From JADZAI01 sp964390465 (lineage in GTDB: Bacteria > Pseudomonadota > Alphaproteobacteria > Micropepsales > Micropepsaceae): a DNA stretch of 64,000 nt. The stretch covers positions 310,001-374,000 of the forward strand of contig CAYMIJ010000002.1 in the NCBI GenBank assembly GCA_964390465.1, given 5' to 3'. A model generated the notes under the pieces. It saw only the letters and a list, made by a program, of their open reading frames with translations, was not told where the DNA came from and did no database searches. The position numbers and the translations under genes were made by a program. This document shows, in pieces, positions 45,752-54,009 of this stretch (the stretch's first letter is position 1; every line of letters starts with the position of its first letter).

Positions 45752-48391
45752 ATGGAGCGGCGTCTTTTCACCTATATCTGGCGGCACAGCGTGCGCGAGC
45801 AGATGCGGGTCATCACCGTCATTCTTCTGTCTCTGCCGTTCTATTTCTTCTCGCTGAACCTACCCAAGCTCATCGTCAACGGCCCCATTCAGGGTGGCGG
45901 GTTCGAGAACGAACAGGCGCACACTTACTTCGCCATCGCGCTTCCGAACTGGCTGGGTGGTGTTCGACTGTTTGACGGCCTGACATTTGACCGCATGAGC
46001 GCGCTCTTTGCGCTCTCGTTCACGTTTCTGGCGTTGGTCTGCATCAACGGTCTTTTCAAGTACCGTATCAATGTCATGAAGGGCCGCATGGGCGAGCGGC
46101 TGCTGCGCCGCCTGCGTTATGAACTGATCGACCGCGTATTGCGTTTTTATCCATCACGGCTGCGCCGCACCAAGCCTGCTGAAGTTGCTTCGATGGTGAA
46201 GGACGAAGTCGAGCCGCTGGGCGGTTTCGTGGGCGAGGCGTTTGCAACGCCTGCTTATCTGGGCGGTCAGGCGCTGACAGCCGTGTTTTTCATCATTCTG
46301 CAGAATCCACTGCTGGGGCTCATCGCCGTTGGTATCGTTTCCATTCAGGCCTTTGTCATTCCTTATCTGCGCAAACCCATTCTGGCGCTTGGTCGACAGC
46401 GCCAGCTGACTGCCCGCGAGCTATCTGGCCGGGTGGGCGAGATTGTCGACGCCGCCGCCGACATTCAGGCGAACGACACATCCAACTGGGAGCGCGCAGA
46501 CATCACGCGCCGTCTGGGTAAAATCTACGACATCCGGTTCGAGATTTACCGGCGCAAGTTCTTCGTGAAGTTTCTCAACAACTTTCTGGCGCAGGTCACA
46601 CCGTTCTTTTTCTACGCCGTAGGCGGCTATTTTGCGATCAAGGGTGATCTGTCGATCGGTCAGCTGGTTGCGGTGATTGCCGCCTATAAGGATCTGCCCG
46701 GTCCGGTGAAGGAACTGCTCGACTGGTATCTGGAAAAGCAGGATGCGCAGATCAAATACGAGCAGGTGGTGGAGCAGTTCCGGGCTGACCGCATCATCCC
46801 GCTTGATATGCACAAGCCCGGCGATCCACCTCCGCTCACGGGCGAGATCGAGGTGCGCGAAGCAACGGTCACCGATGATACCGGTGCGCGGCTGCTGGAT
46901 AGCGTGACCTTTAACGTGCCATTGGGGCGGCATATTGCTTTTGCAGGGTCACCCGGCGGCGGCAAGGAAGCGGCCGCGGCACTGATCGCGCGTCAGGCAG
47001 CCGCGAAGTCCGGCAGTGTGCTGATCGGCGACATGGCACTCGATGCGCTGTCTCAGGCGGCGACCGGGCGGCGTATCGCCTATGTCGGGCCGGAATCCTA
47101 TCTCTTTGGTCTCTCTTTGCGCGACAATCTGCTTTACGGCGTGCGCAACGAGCCGCGCGGGGCCAAGGTCAGGGACAGCGAACAGCAGCAGCTTGCAAAA
47201 GCGCGGGCCATGGAAGACGCGCATACCGGCAATGCCCCTTATGATGCTGAGGCGGACTGGCTGCATTATGAAGGGCTGGGACTTTCCGGCCCGGCTGATG
47301 TGGACGCGATGCTGATGCGCGCCGTTACGCTCGCGGGTCTGGAACAGGATGTGTTCCGCTTCGGACTTCAGGGCACATTCGACCCGGAAGACGCACCGGC
47401 GGTGGCTGAGCGGTTGTTGAAAGCCCGGCGCCTGTTCCACGAGCGCGAGGATGACAGCGGCACGGATATCATCGAGCCGTTTGACGAGACACTTTACAAC
47501 GAGCAGGCGACGATTGGTCGCAACCTGATGTTTGGCGCACCCATCGGACCTGACTTCGCTCTGGAAAACCTCGCTTCCAACGTGACGGTTATGGAGCTTC
47601 TGGAAGATGTGCGGCTCGATGGACCGCTGATTACGCTGGGCCGTGGTATCGCCGAAACCATGGTGGAAATTTTCCAGGGCCTTCCGGCAGATCACCCCTT
47701 CTTCGCGCAATACAGCTTCATCGCCGCCGCCGACCTGCCGTTCTTTGAAGCGGCGCTCGCTGCGACCGACGATGGACAGAAGCCAAGCCCGATTCAGCGC
47801 ACGCGCCTCATCAATCTGGCCTTTGCCTATTCCGAAGCGCGCCATCGCCTCGGCCTTCTGGATGACGAATTGCGGTCGGTCCTTTTGGCTGCCCGGCATC
47901 TGTTTCGCGAGCGGCTGCCCGAACGGCTGCGCGCCAAGATCGCCTTCTATGACGCTGACGCCTATAATGAAGGGGCCTCGGTGGAAGACAATATTCTGTT
48001 CGGCCGCATGGTCTATGGAGCGCCCAATGCGCGGGCGCGGGTGGAACGGATACTGGCTGAAGTCATCAGCGAGCTGGGCTTGCAGAAAGACATCGCGCGC
48101 ATCGGCCTCAGCTATCAGTGCGGGGTTTCGGGCAAACGCCTGACCCCATCGCAACGCCACCGTGTGGCGCTGGCGCGCGCATTGGTGAAGAATACCGATC
48201 TTCTGGTGGTCAACGGGGCATTGGCGGTGCTGGACCCGGCAGCGCAGGGCCAGATCATGAAGCGCGTGATTGAGGCGCGCGCCGGGCGCGGTCTCGTGTG
48301 GACGCTGGGACCAGGACAGGACGTTGCGGCCTTTGATGAGGTCATCACGTTTTCGGCAGGCCGGGTTGATGGAGTGAGGCAAGCAACATGA
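45752..48391 (+). CDS. ABC exporter-like protein with degenerate, expanded nucleotide-binding domain
   Basis: About 880 residues. The first 330 form a type-IV exporter membrane domain with six helices. The nucleotide-binding domain then begins normally, but Walker A reads GSPGGGKEA near residue 400 (S/T replaced by E), the Q-loop region reads YVGPESYLF (no Q), the signature is VSGKRLTPSQ, Walker B is LLVVNGAL (Asp and Glu both lost) and the H-loop histidine is absent from VWTLGPGQD. Between Q-loop and signature lie about 345 residues instead of about 60. This stretch holds three copies of a 14-residue motif at nucleotides 47099, 47495 and 47963. ATG 45752 is used; GTG 45746 is in frame. ATP hydrolysis is doubtful. 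Confidence 0.8.
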   Translation: MERRLFTYIWRHSVREQMRVITVILLSLPFYFFSLNLPKLIVNGPIQGGGFENEQAHTYFAIALPNWLGGVRLFDGLTFDRMSALFALSFTFLALVCINGLFKYRINVMKGRMGERLLRRLRYELIDRVLRFYPSRLRRTKPAEVASMVKDEVEPLGGFVGEAFATPAYLGGQALTAVFFIILQNPLLGLIAVGIVSIQAFVIPYLRKPILALGRQRQLTARELSGRVGEIVDAAADIQANDTSNWERADITRRLGKIYDIRFEIYRRKFFVKFLNNFLAQVTPFFFYAVGGYFAIKGDLSIGQLVAVIAAYKDLPGPVKELLDWYLEKQDAQIKYEQVVEQFRADRIIPLDMHKPGDPPPLTGEIEVREATVTDDTGARLLDSVTFNVPLGRHIAFAGSPGGGKEAAAALIARQAAAKSGSVLIGDMALDALSQAATGRRIAYVGPESYLFGLSLRDNLLYGVRNEPRGAKVRDSEQQQLAKARAMEDAHTGNAPYDAEADWLHYEGLGLSGPADVDAMLMRAVTLAGLEQDVFRFGLQGTFDPEDAPAVAERLLKARRLFHEREDDSGTDIIEPFDETLYNEQATIGRNLMFGAPIGPDFALENLASNVTVMELLEDVRLDGPLITLGRGIAETMVEIFQGLPADHPFFAQYSFIAAADLPFFEAALAATDDGQKPSPIQRTRLINLAFAYSEARHRLGLLDDELRSVLLAARHLFRERLPERLRAKIAFYDADAYNEGASVEDNILFGRMVYGAPNARARVERILAEVISELGLQKDIARIGLSYQCGVSGKRLTPSQRHRVALARALVKNTDLLVVNGALAVLDPAAQGQIMKRVIEARAGRGLVWTLGPGQDVAAFDEVITFSAGRVDGVRQAT

Positions 48392-48864
48392 GCATCCTGC
48401 ACGAAGTCGAGGCCCTGCGCCGCATCCCTTATTTTGCGCGCATGGAACCGGCCAAGCTGAAGCTGCTCGCCTTTACTTCGGAGCGTGTGCAGATGCGCCA
48501 GGGCGGCGTGCTGTGCCGGGAAGGCGAGCCAGGTGATGCGGCCTATATCGTGCTGGAAGGCGAGGCGGAGGTGATTGCCACGGCTGACGATGGACAGCAG
48601 GTGGTGGTCGCCACCGTGCCGAAAAACAGCTTCATCGGTGAAATGGCGGTGCTGCGGAACGTCAACCGCAATGCCAGCGTGGTGGCGGCAACGCCTTTGA
48701 CCGCGCTGAAAGTTTCCAAGGATGCTTTCTTTCAGCTGCTGCGGGATTCGCCTTCCTTCACCATGGAACTGCTGAACGAGCTGGCCGAGCGCGTGGATGC
48801 CACGACGATGCAGCTGCGCGATGCCCGCGCGCGCCTTTCTGCGGCGGGCCTGGAGATTGACTGA
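48388..48864 (+). CDS. Stand-alone cyclic nucleotide-binding domain protein
   Basis: A 158-residue protein with one CAP-type cyclic nucleotide-binding domain (about 12-130). It shows LCREGEPGDAAYIVLEGEAEV and the phosphate-binding cassette region FIGEMAVLRNVNRNASVVA, where the Glu and Arg that contact cAMP or cGMP are kept though the usual Pro-Arg-Ala is changed. There is no helix-turn-helix, so it is not a Crp-like regulator. A helical tail (about 130-158) may bind a partner. Its ATG overlaps the ABC gene stop, so the partner is probably that ABC protein. Confidence 0.85.
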   Translation: MSILHEVEALRRIPYFARMEPAKLKLLAFTSERVQMRQGGVLCREGEPGDAAYIVLEGEAEVIATADDGQQVVVATVPKNSFIGEMAVLRNVNRNASVVAATPLTALKVSKDAFFQLLRDSPSFTMELLNELAERVDATTMQLRDARARLSAAGLEID

Positions 48865-48907
48865 CAAGCGCTTTGCGTGGGCGGGCAAGCTCGGCTAACC
48901 TGAGCAT

Positions 48908-49096
48908 ATGAGCGGAAATGTTCTGGTTGCCATTGCAGCGGGTGCGGTCTTCATCGTGCTGTGCGTCGGGCTTTACAGCCTGTTTCGCGGCGGTGACTTT
49001 GCCCGCTCGCATTCCAACCGCCTGATGCGGCTGCGTGTGCTGCTGCAATTCATCGCCATTCTCATCATCATGGCGGTGCTTTATTTCAGGGGCTGA
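48908..49096 (+). CDS. HIG1-domain-like twin transmembrane protein
   Basis: A 62-residue protein with two helices (about 5-25 and 43-60) joined by a basic loop, GGDFARSHSNRLMRLRVLLQ. This loop pattern matches bacterial HIG1-like proteins that sit next to PduO-type adenosyltransferase genes in alphaproteobacteria and have been tied to respiratory supercomplexes in mitochondria. It ends 2 bases before the adenosyltransferase gene, so they are likely co-transcribed. Function in bacteria not settled. Confidence 0.8.
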   Translation: MSGNVLVAIAAGAVFIVLCVGLYSLFRGGDFARSHSNRLMRLRVLLQFIAILIIMAVLYFRG

Positions 49097-49098
49097 AG

Positions 49099-49668
49099 AT
49101 GGTCGTCCTCAACCGCATCTACACAAAGACCGGAGATGGCGGCGAAACGGCGCTGGTCACTGGCGTGCGTGTGCCGAAGGATGATCTGCGCATCACCTGT
49201 TACGGCACGGTTGATGAAACCAATGCGGCCATCGGACTGGCGCGCCTGACGACCAGCGGTGATCTGGATGCGATGCTGGCGCGCATCCAGAACGACCTGT
49301 TTGATCTTGGCGCTGATTTCGCAACACCCGAAGATCCACAGCCGAAATTTCAGGCGCTCAGGGTGACCGAGGCGCAGGTGACGCGGCTTGAAAGCGAAAT
49401 CGACGCGATGAATGCCGAGCTCTTGCCGCTCACCAGTTTTGTGCTGCCGGGCGGAACGCCAGAAGCGGCGCATCTGCATCTGGCCCGCACCGTGTGCCGG
49501 CGCGCTGAACGTCTGGCGGTTGAGCTGGCCCGGCGCGAGAAGGTCTCGGGGGCGGCTCTGAAATACCTCAACCGCCTGTCTGACCACCTTTTTGTCGCCT
49601 CACGTTACGCCAACGCCAAAGGGACGGGGGATGTATTGTGGACCCCCGGTGCAAACCGGGGCGGTTAA
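49099..49668 (+). CDS. Cob(I)yrinic acid a,c-diamide adenosyltransferase (PduO type)
   Basis: A 189-residue enzyme with the N-terminal ATP motif RIYTKTGDGGETALVTG, TVDETNAAIGLAR and the C-terminal CRRAERLAVELA and LNRLSDHLFVASRYAN motifs. All are typical of the PduO-type ATP:cob(I)alamin adenosyltransferase, which makes adenosylcobalamin for mutases such as methylmalonyl-CoA mutase. None of those mutases is in the window. Two bases separate it from the HIG1-like gene. Confidence 0.93.
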   Translation: MVVLNRIYTKTGDGGETALVTGVRVPKDDLRITCYGTVDETNAAIGLARLTTSGDLDAMLARIQNDLFDLGADFATPEDPQPKFQALRVTEAQVTRLESEIDAMNAELLPLTSFVLPGGTPEAAHLHLARTVCRRAERLAVELARREKVSGAALKYLNRLSDHLFVASRYANAKGTGDVLWTPGANRGG

Positions 49669-49682
49669 CGCAGCCCCATCCA

Positions 49683-49710
49683 TTGACACTGGCGTTGCGG
49701 GTCTTATGGT
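49683..49710 (+). promoter_or_regulatory. Sigma-70-like promoter for etfBA-hbd
   Basis: A perfect -35 box TTGACA (49683-49688) and a TATGGT -10 (49705-49710) are separated by 16 bases, about 88 bases ahead of the etfB ATG, in the only sizeable gap of this block. By-eye call; no transcript evidence. Confidence 0.45.
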
Positions 49711-49797
49711 GCGGCGCACAATCATTGGGCGCGAGAGGCCGGAGCGATCCGGCAGGGGCTCGCGCACCTCACGACAAAAGCCGGAGCTGTGTCCGAC

Positions 49798-50538
49798 ATG
49801 AAAGTCCTTGTCCCCGTCAAGCGGGTGGTCGATTACAATGTGAAAGTCCGCGTAAAGGGCGATGGCACAGGCGTTGACCTGGCCAATGTGAAAATGTCGA
49901 TGAACCCGTTCGACGAGATCGCTGTGGAAGAGGCGATCCGTCTGAAGGAAAAGGGCATCGCCACTGAAATCATTGCCGTCTCCATCGGGCCGCAGCAGGC
50001 CCAGGAAACCATCCGCACCGCGCTGGCCATGGGCGCAGATCGCGGCATTCTGGTGAAGACCGACGCCGAGGTTGAACCCTTGGCTGTTGCCAAAATCCTC
50101 AAAGCCGTTGCTGAGGCCGAACAGCCCCGTCTTATCATTGTCGGCAAGCAGGCCATTGATGACGACGCCAACCAGACAGGCCAGATGCTGGCCGCTCTTC
50201 TGGGCTGGGCGCAGGGCATGTTCGCCTCGAAAGTCGCGCCCGAGGGCGATGATGTTTCAGTGACGCGCGAAGTTGATGGCGGCCTGCAGACCGTGAAGCT
50301 GAAGCTTCCCGCCGTGGTGTCGACCGACCTGCGCCTGAACGAGCCGCGCTATGCCTCGCTNNNNNNNNNNAAGAAGAAGCCGATTGATGAAAAGGCCCCC
50401 GGCGATTACGGCGTCGATGTCACGCCGCGCCTTAAAGTCCTGAATGTCACTGAGCCAGCCAAGCGCGCTGGTGGTGTGAAGGTGAAGTCCGTTCAGGAAC
50501 TCGTCGAGAAACTGAAAACCGAAGCGGGAGTGCTGTAA
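49798..50538 (+). CDS. etfB: Electron transfer flavoprotein subunit beta, interrupted by an N gap
   Basis: MKVLVPVKRVVDYNVKVRVK at the N-terminus and VGKQAIDDDANQTGQMLA identify EtfB, which takes electrons from acyl-CoA dehydrogenases with EtfA. I use ATG 49798, the common family start, rather than GTG 49789. Ten N at 50361-50370 fall after NEPRYASL, where the family has the conserved PNIMKA before KKKP. Only three codons fit in the gap where six residues are expected, so the real sequence is probably 9 bases longer; the frame is kept either way. Confidence 0.94.
   Translation: MKVLVPVKRVVDYNVKVRVKGDGTGVDLANVKMSMNPFDEIAVEEAIRLKEKGIATEIIAVSIGPQQAQETIRTALAMGADRGILVKTDAEVEPLAVAKILKAVAEAEQPRLIIVGKQAIDDDANQTGQMLAALLGWAQGMFASKVAPEGDDVSVTREVDGGLQTVKLKLPAVVSTDLRLNEPRYASXXXXKKKPIDEKAPGDYGVDVTPRLKVLNVTEPAKRAGGVKVKSVQELVEKLKTEAGVL
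50361..50370. other. Assembly gap (10 N) inside etfB
   Basis: Ten undetermined bases. The reading frame continues correctly on both sides, so this is a scaffolding placeholder rather than a biological break. Confidence 0.99.
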
Positions 50539-50539
50539 G

Positions 50540-51493
50540 ATGACCGCGCTTGTACTGGCTGAACACGACAATGCCTCGCTGAAAGAAGCGACGGCGAAGG
50601 CCGTTTCTGCCGCTGCGAAACTGGGCGGCGGCGTGCATGTGCTGGTGGCGGGCGAGGGTGCCCGCGCCGCTGCCGATGCTGCGGCGAAGCTGGCTGGCGT
50701 TGAAAAAGTGCTGCTCGCCGATGGCGGCCCATGCGCGCATCAATTGGCTGAGCCGGTTGCGGCGCTGATCGTCAGCCTTGCTGGCAATTACAGCGCGATC
50801 CTCGCGCCCGCCACCGCGAACGGCAAGAACATCCTGCCGCGCGTCGCCGCGCTGCTGGATTCACAGCAGATCAGTGAAATCCTTTCGGTGGAAAGCGCTG
50901 ACACGTTCACGCGCCCGATCTATGCCGGCAATGCGATCCAGACGGTGCAGTCATCGGATAAGGTGAAGGTCATCACCGTGCGCACCACGGCCTTCAAGGC
51001 GGCGGAAGCAACCGGCAATGCGCCGGTGGAAGCCGTGTCTGCGGCGAACGATCCGGCACTCTCCACCTATGTGGGTGAAGAAGTGTCGAAGTCGGAGCGC
51101 CCTGAACTCGTCTCGGCCAAGATCATTGTTTCGGGCGGCCGTGCGCTTGGCTCGTCGGATGCCTTCAAGGAATATATCGAGCCTCTGGCCGACGCGCTGG
51201 GCGCAGCGGTTGGTGCCTCGCGCGCCGCAGTTGATGCGGGTTATGTGCCCAACGACTATCAGGTTGGCCAGACCGGCAAGGTGGTTGCGCCGGAACTCTA
51301 TGTGGCACTTGGTATTTCCGGGGCGATCCAGCATCTTGCCGGCATGAAGGATTCCAAGGTGATCGTGGCGATCAACAAGGATGAAGAAGCCCCCATCTTC
51401 CAGGTGGCGGATTACGGTCTGGTCGGTGACCTTTTCAAGGTTGCGCCGGAATTGAAGGCCGAACTGGAAGCCCAGGGCGTCGGCAAACGCTGA
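50540..51493 (+). CDS. etfA: Electron transfer flavoprotein subunit alpha
   Basis: A 317-residue subunit one base after the etfB stop. The N-terminal domain begins TALVLAEHDNASLKEAT, and the C-terminal FAD domain shows AKIIVSGGRALGSSDAF, VGQTGKVVAPELYVALGISG and AIQHLAGMKDSKVIVAINKD. Together with EtfB it passes electrons from acyl-CoA and other dehydrogenases to ETF-ubiquinone oxidoreductase. Cytoplasmic. Confidence 0.97.
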   Translation: MTALVLAEHDNASLKEATAKAVSAAAKLGGGVHVLVAGEGARAAADAAAKLAGVEKVLLADGGPCAHQLAEPVAALIVSLAGNYSAILAPATANGKNILPRVAALLDSQQISEILSVESADTFTRPIYAGNAIQTVQSSDKVKVITVRTTAFKAAEATGNAPVEAVSAANDPALSTYVGEEVSKSERPELVSAKIIVSGGRALGSSDAFKEYIEPLADALGAAVGASRAAVDAGYVPNDYQVGQTGKVVAPELYVALGISGAIQHLAGMKDSKVIVAINKDEEAPIFQVADYGLVGDLFKVAPELKAELEAQGVGKR

Positions 51494-51515
51494 AGAAAAA
51501 GGCCCGCGCGCGCAT

Positions 51516-52397
51516 ATGACACCTTCATTGAAGCATATCGCCGTCATCGGCGCGGGTCAGATGGGCAACGGCATCGCCCATGTCAGCGCACTCGCGGGTT
51601 ATGATGTCACCCTCAGCGACATCGTCGCCGACAATCTCGCCAAGGCCATCGAGACCATCAAGATCAACATGACGCGGCAGGTCGCCCGCGCTCAGATTTC
51701 CGAAGCCGATATGGATGGCGCGATGAAGCGCATCCGCACCACCACCAGCCTGGATGATCTGGCAGATGCCGATCTTGCCATTGAAGCGGCGACTGAAGAC
51801 GAACAGGTCAAGCGCAAGATCTTTCAGGCGTTGTGCGTCAAGCTGAAGAAAGAAGCCCTGCTCGCCACCAACACTTCGTCGATCTCGATCACGCGGCTTG
51901 CAGCTTCCACCGACCGGCCCGAACGCTTCATGGGCCTGCACTTCATGAACCCCGTGCCGGTGATGAAGCTGGTCGAGGTCATTCGCGGCATCGCCACCGA
52001 AGACGCCGCCTTCCAGACCATGCTGGATTTTGCCAAGTCGCTCGGCAAGACCTCGGCCTATTCGGAAGACTTTCCGGCCTTCATCGTCAACCGCATCCTG
52101 CTGCCGATGATCAACGAAGCGATCTACACGCTGTATGAAGGCGTCGGGAATGTCGAAGCCATCGACACCGCGATGCGCCTTGGTGCCAATCATCCGATGG
52201 GGCCGCTGCAACTGGCGGATTTCATCGGGCTGGATACCTGCCTTTCGATCATGCAGGTGCTGTATGACGGCCTTGCCGACAGCAAATACCGCCCGTGCCC
52301 GCTGCTGGTGAAATATGTCGAAGCCGGGTGGCTGGGCCGCAAAGCCGGCCGCGGCTTCTATGACTATCGCGGCGAAAAACCCGTCCCGACGCGGTGA
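51516..52397 (+). CDS. hbd: 3-hydroxybutyryl-CoA dehydrogenase
   Basis: A 293-residue NAD(P)-dependent 3-hydroxyacyl-CoA dehydrogenase. It has the nucleotide loop IAVIGAGQMGNGIAHVSALAG, the catalytic region GLHFMNPVPVMKLVEVI, and the C-terminal dimer motif VNRILLPMINEAIYTLYEG and ANHPMGPLQLADFIGLD. As a short stand-alone protein next to etfBA it is the Hbd/PaaH type that interconverts acetoacetyl-CoA and (S)-3-hydroxybutyryl-CoA. It lies 22 bases after etfA. Confidence 0.95.
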   Translation: MTPSLKHIAVIGAGQMGNGIAHVSALAGYDVTLSDIVADNLAKAIETIKINMTRQVARAQISEADMDGAMKRIRTTTSLDDLADADLAIEAATEDEQVKRKIFQALCVKLKKEALLATNTSSISITRLAASTDRPERFMGLHFMNPVPVMKLVEVIRGIATEDAAFQTMLDFAKSLGKTSAYSEDFPAFIVNRILLPMINEAIYTLYEGVGNVEAIDTAMRLGANHPMGPLQLADFIGLDTCLSIMQVLYDGLADSKYRPCPLLVKYVEAGWLGRKAGRGFYDYRGEKPVPTR

Positions 52398-52422
52398 TCT
52401 TCATTTTCGTTTGAGCTTGTAG

Positions 52423-52442
52423 CGACCGCCACAAAGCGGTCG
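52423..52442 (+). terminator. Hairpin downstream of hbd
   Basis: CGACCGC and GCGGTCG pair perfectly around CACAAA, 25 bases after the hbd stop. The following bases are GGTTGG-rich without a T tract, so it is a probable but imperfect terminator for etfBA-hbd. Confidence 0.4.
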
Positions 52443-52617
52443 TGGTTGGTTCATGTCCGATTCATCCGCAGGCCAATATTCAGTAGGCGGAACTTCTGTG
52501 TCTTAGGCGCGTTGTTCCATCAAGCAGGCCGCCCGTGACCCGGCACGAGACTGGAAACGGGTGGCTCTGAGAACGAATGCTGGGTCATTTTCACGATGCC
52601 GTGGCCGGGCAGTGTAT

Positions 52618-52647
52618 GGTGACAGCTTTTGTCACCCACCGCTGTCA
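52618..52647 (+). promoter_or_regulatory. Pair of mutually exclusive leader hairpins
   Basis: GGTGACA (52618-52624) pairs with TGTCACC (52630-52636), and TGACAGC (52620-52626) pairs with GCTGTCA (52641-52647). Both stems are perfect, 7 bases long and share TGACA, so only one can form at a time. They sit 30-60 bases before the next start codon. The rest of the 279-base gap holds nothing else I recognise. Confidence 0.4.
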
Positions 52648-52676
52648 TGGTTGCCGCATCCAAGATGGAGTTGCCC

Positions 52677-53132
52677 ATGACTGCCCTTGCTTTGCGCCCC
52701 CTCTCGTCCCGCCCCTCGCTGCGCGCCCGCGCAGTCAGCCCGGTCAGTTTTGCCGCTGCACTGGGCGACCATCAGGCTGAATGGCTGGCGGCGCGCATCC
52801 GCCACATGCCTCTGTTTGAGGTGCCCTGGGACGGCGACGCGCGGTTCATTCCCGTGCGGACCACCAAGGCGTTGAAAGATGCCTCAGATGTGTTCGGCAA
52901 CCAGATGTGGGATCGCCTTGACTGGTTCCTGGACGGGCAGGAAGCCTGTTACCTGACCTCTGGCCCCGTAAAGGCAGTTATCACCCTACGCACAGACCCG
53001 ATTTATGGCTGGACCGTGCGAGAGATCGTGGGTGCGGGGAATCGTGCCCTGCCGCTCGCCGCAGAAAACCAGATTGCTGATGCATTTGCCGCCGCTGGAT
53101 TTCGCCGCCGCCATCGCAGCGTGCTGATGTGA
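52677..53132 (+). CDS. Orphan protein of unknown function
   Basis: A 151-residue protein I do not recognise. The start ATG 52677 follows GGAG by seven bases. The first 30 residues are rich in Arg, Ser, Leu and Ala (MTALALRPLSSRPSLRARAV); the central part is well ordered, with tryptophans in MWDRLDWFLDGQEACYLTSG and GWTVREIVGAGNRALPL, and the C-terminus is basic (FRRRHRSVLM). No signal peptide or membrane helix is visible. It has its own structured leader and converges on a methyltransferase gene. Confidence 0.55.
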   Translation: MTALALRPLSSRPSLRARAVSPVSFAAALGDHQAEWLAARIRHMPLFEVPWDGDARFIPVRTTKALKDASDVFGNQMWDRLDWFLDGQEACYLTSGPVKAVITLRTDPIYGWTVREIVGAGNRALPLAAENQIADAFAAAGFRRRHRSVLM

Positions 53133-53166
53133 GTCTGACGATGCGCCATCGCAGTGCCATCTCGCC

Positions 53167-53979
53167 TCAGACGGTGAGGTGATACCAGGCTTCCCTCTCA
53201 AACTCCGGCGACAGCATATCCAGCTGCTCCAGTATGCAGGGATAGTAATGAATACGGGCACCATGCGTCCGGCGGGCCGTGAGAATGGCGCGACCAACAT
53301 CTGCGCCCTGGCTGTCATGGCCGCCCTCTGGACGAAACGACATGTCCAGGATGGTCATGCCAATTTCATCGAGCGCTGAGCGCAGAAACCCAAACGAGGG
53401 TAGAAAGTGATTATTGCCGTCACGGCCATAGATCTGTCCCGCCCCGGTATAGGCGAGGTAGGCCCCGTCTGATTGAACAGCCCCTGTTTCCAGGATGAGA
53501 TGGCCATCGGGCTTCAGATAGCGCCTATACATGATCAACGTCGAGAGTGGATCATGCACATGATAAAGCAGCCCGAGTGAGCAGACAGTGTCGAATTGCC
53601 GTTTAATGTGCTTGGGAGCCAGCGGCGAAAGAATGCCCGGATGATAGGTGGTCGGTAGATTGAAGGCCTGGGCGATCAGTCTGAATTGATCACGGGTTTC
53701 TATGTCTGATGCATCAATGTGACGCGCGCCGAGGTGAGTCAGCCAGCAGGTCCATAAGCCATCAGCGCAGCCCGGTTCGTAAATATCAGCGCCATGAATG
53801 ATAGACTGATGCTTCTGCAGAAAGTCCGATACGTATTCCCAATTTGCGCCGTATTCGAACCCGGGCGTTGTGTAATCATCGAACGTGAAACGATGAAACC
53901 AGTCCAGCTCGCTGCGCCTGCGGATTTCGCTGACTGCCGAAGGATCGCAAAGGGCGAGCGGCGGCTGATAGATTTTCAC
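53167..53979 (-). CDS. Class I SAM-dependent methyltransferase (DUF1698/CmoB-like)
   Basis: A 270-residue protein starting with GTG 53979, which has a G-rich Shine-Dalgarno six bases upstream. LDWFHRFTFDDYTTPGFEYG near residue 25 resembles the WYHxxxLPDGxxTPG opening of CmoB/DUF1698 proteins. The SAM motif I is IYEPGCADGLWTCWLTHLGA near 67, followed by the acidic DIE and the SLGLLYHVHDPLSTL post-motif. CmoB itself acts on tRNA wobble uridine; this shorter protein may act on another substrate. It stands alone between an orphan gene and phaR. Confidence 0.75.
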   Translation of the reverse strand: MKIYQPPLALCDPSAVSEIRRRSELDWFHRFTFDDYTTPGFEYGANWEYVSDFLQKHQSIIHGADIYEPGCADGLWTCWLTHLGARHIDASDIETRDQFRLIAQAFNLPTTYHPGILSPLAPKHIKRQFDTVCSLGLLYHVHDPLSTLIMYRRYLKPDGHLILETGAVQSDGAYLAYTGAGQIYGRDGNNHFLPSFGFLRSALDEIGMTILDMSFRPEGGHDSQGADVGRAILTARRTHGARIHYYPCILEQLDMLSPEFEREAWYHLTV

Positions 53980-54009
53980 GCATATCCCCCTGTCAGTAGG
54001 TCGGGACGA

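Noticed and set aside
46949..48382. Open frame of 477 codons antisense to the ABC gene
   Set aside because: Shadow of a GC-rich gene; no recognisable domain, and the sense frame is overlapped properly by the next gene.
50361..50370. Frameshift or pseudogene in etfB
   Set aside because: The frame is intact on both sides of the N run and all flanking motifs are present, so this is an assembly gap.
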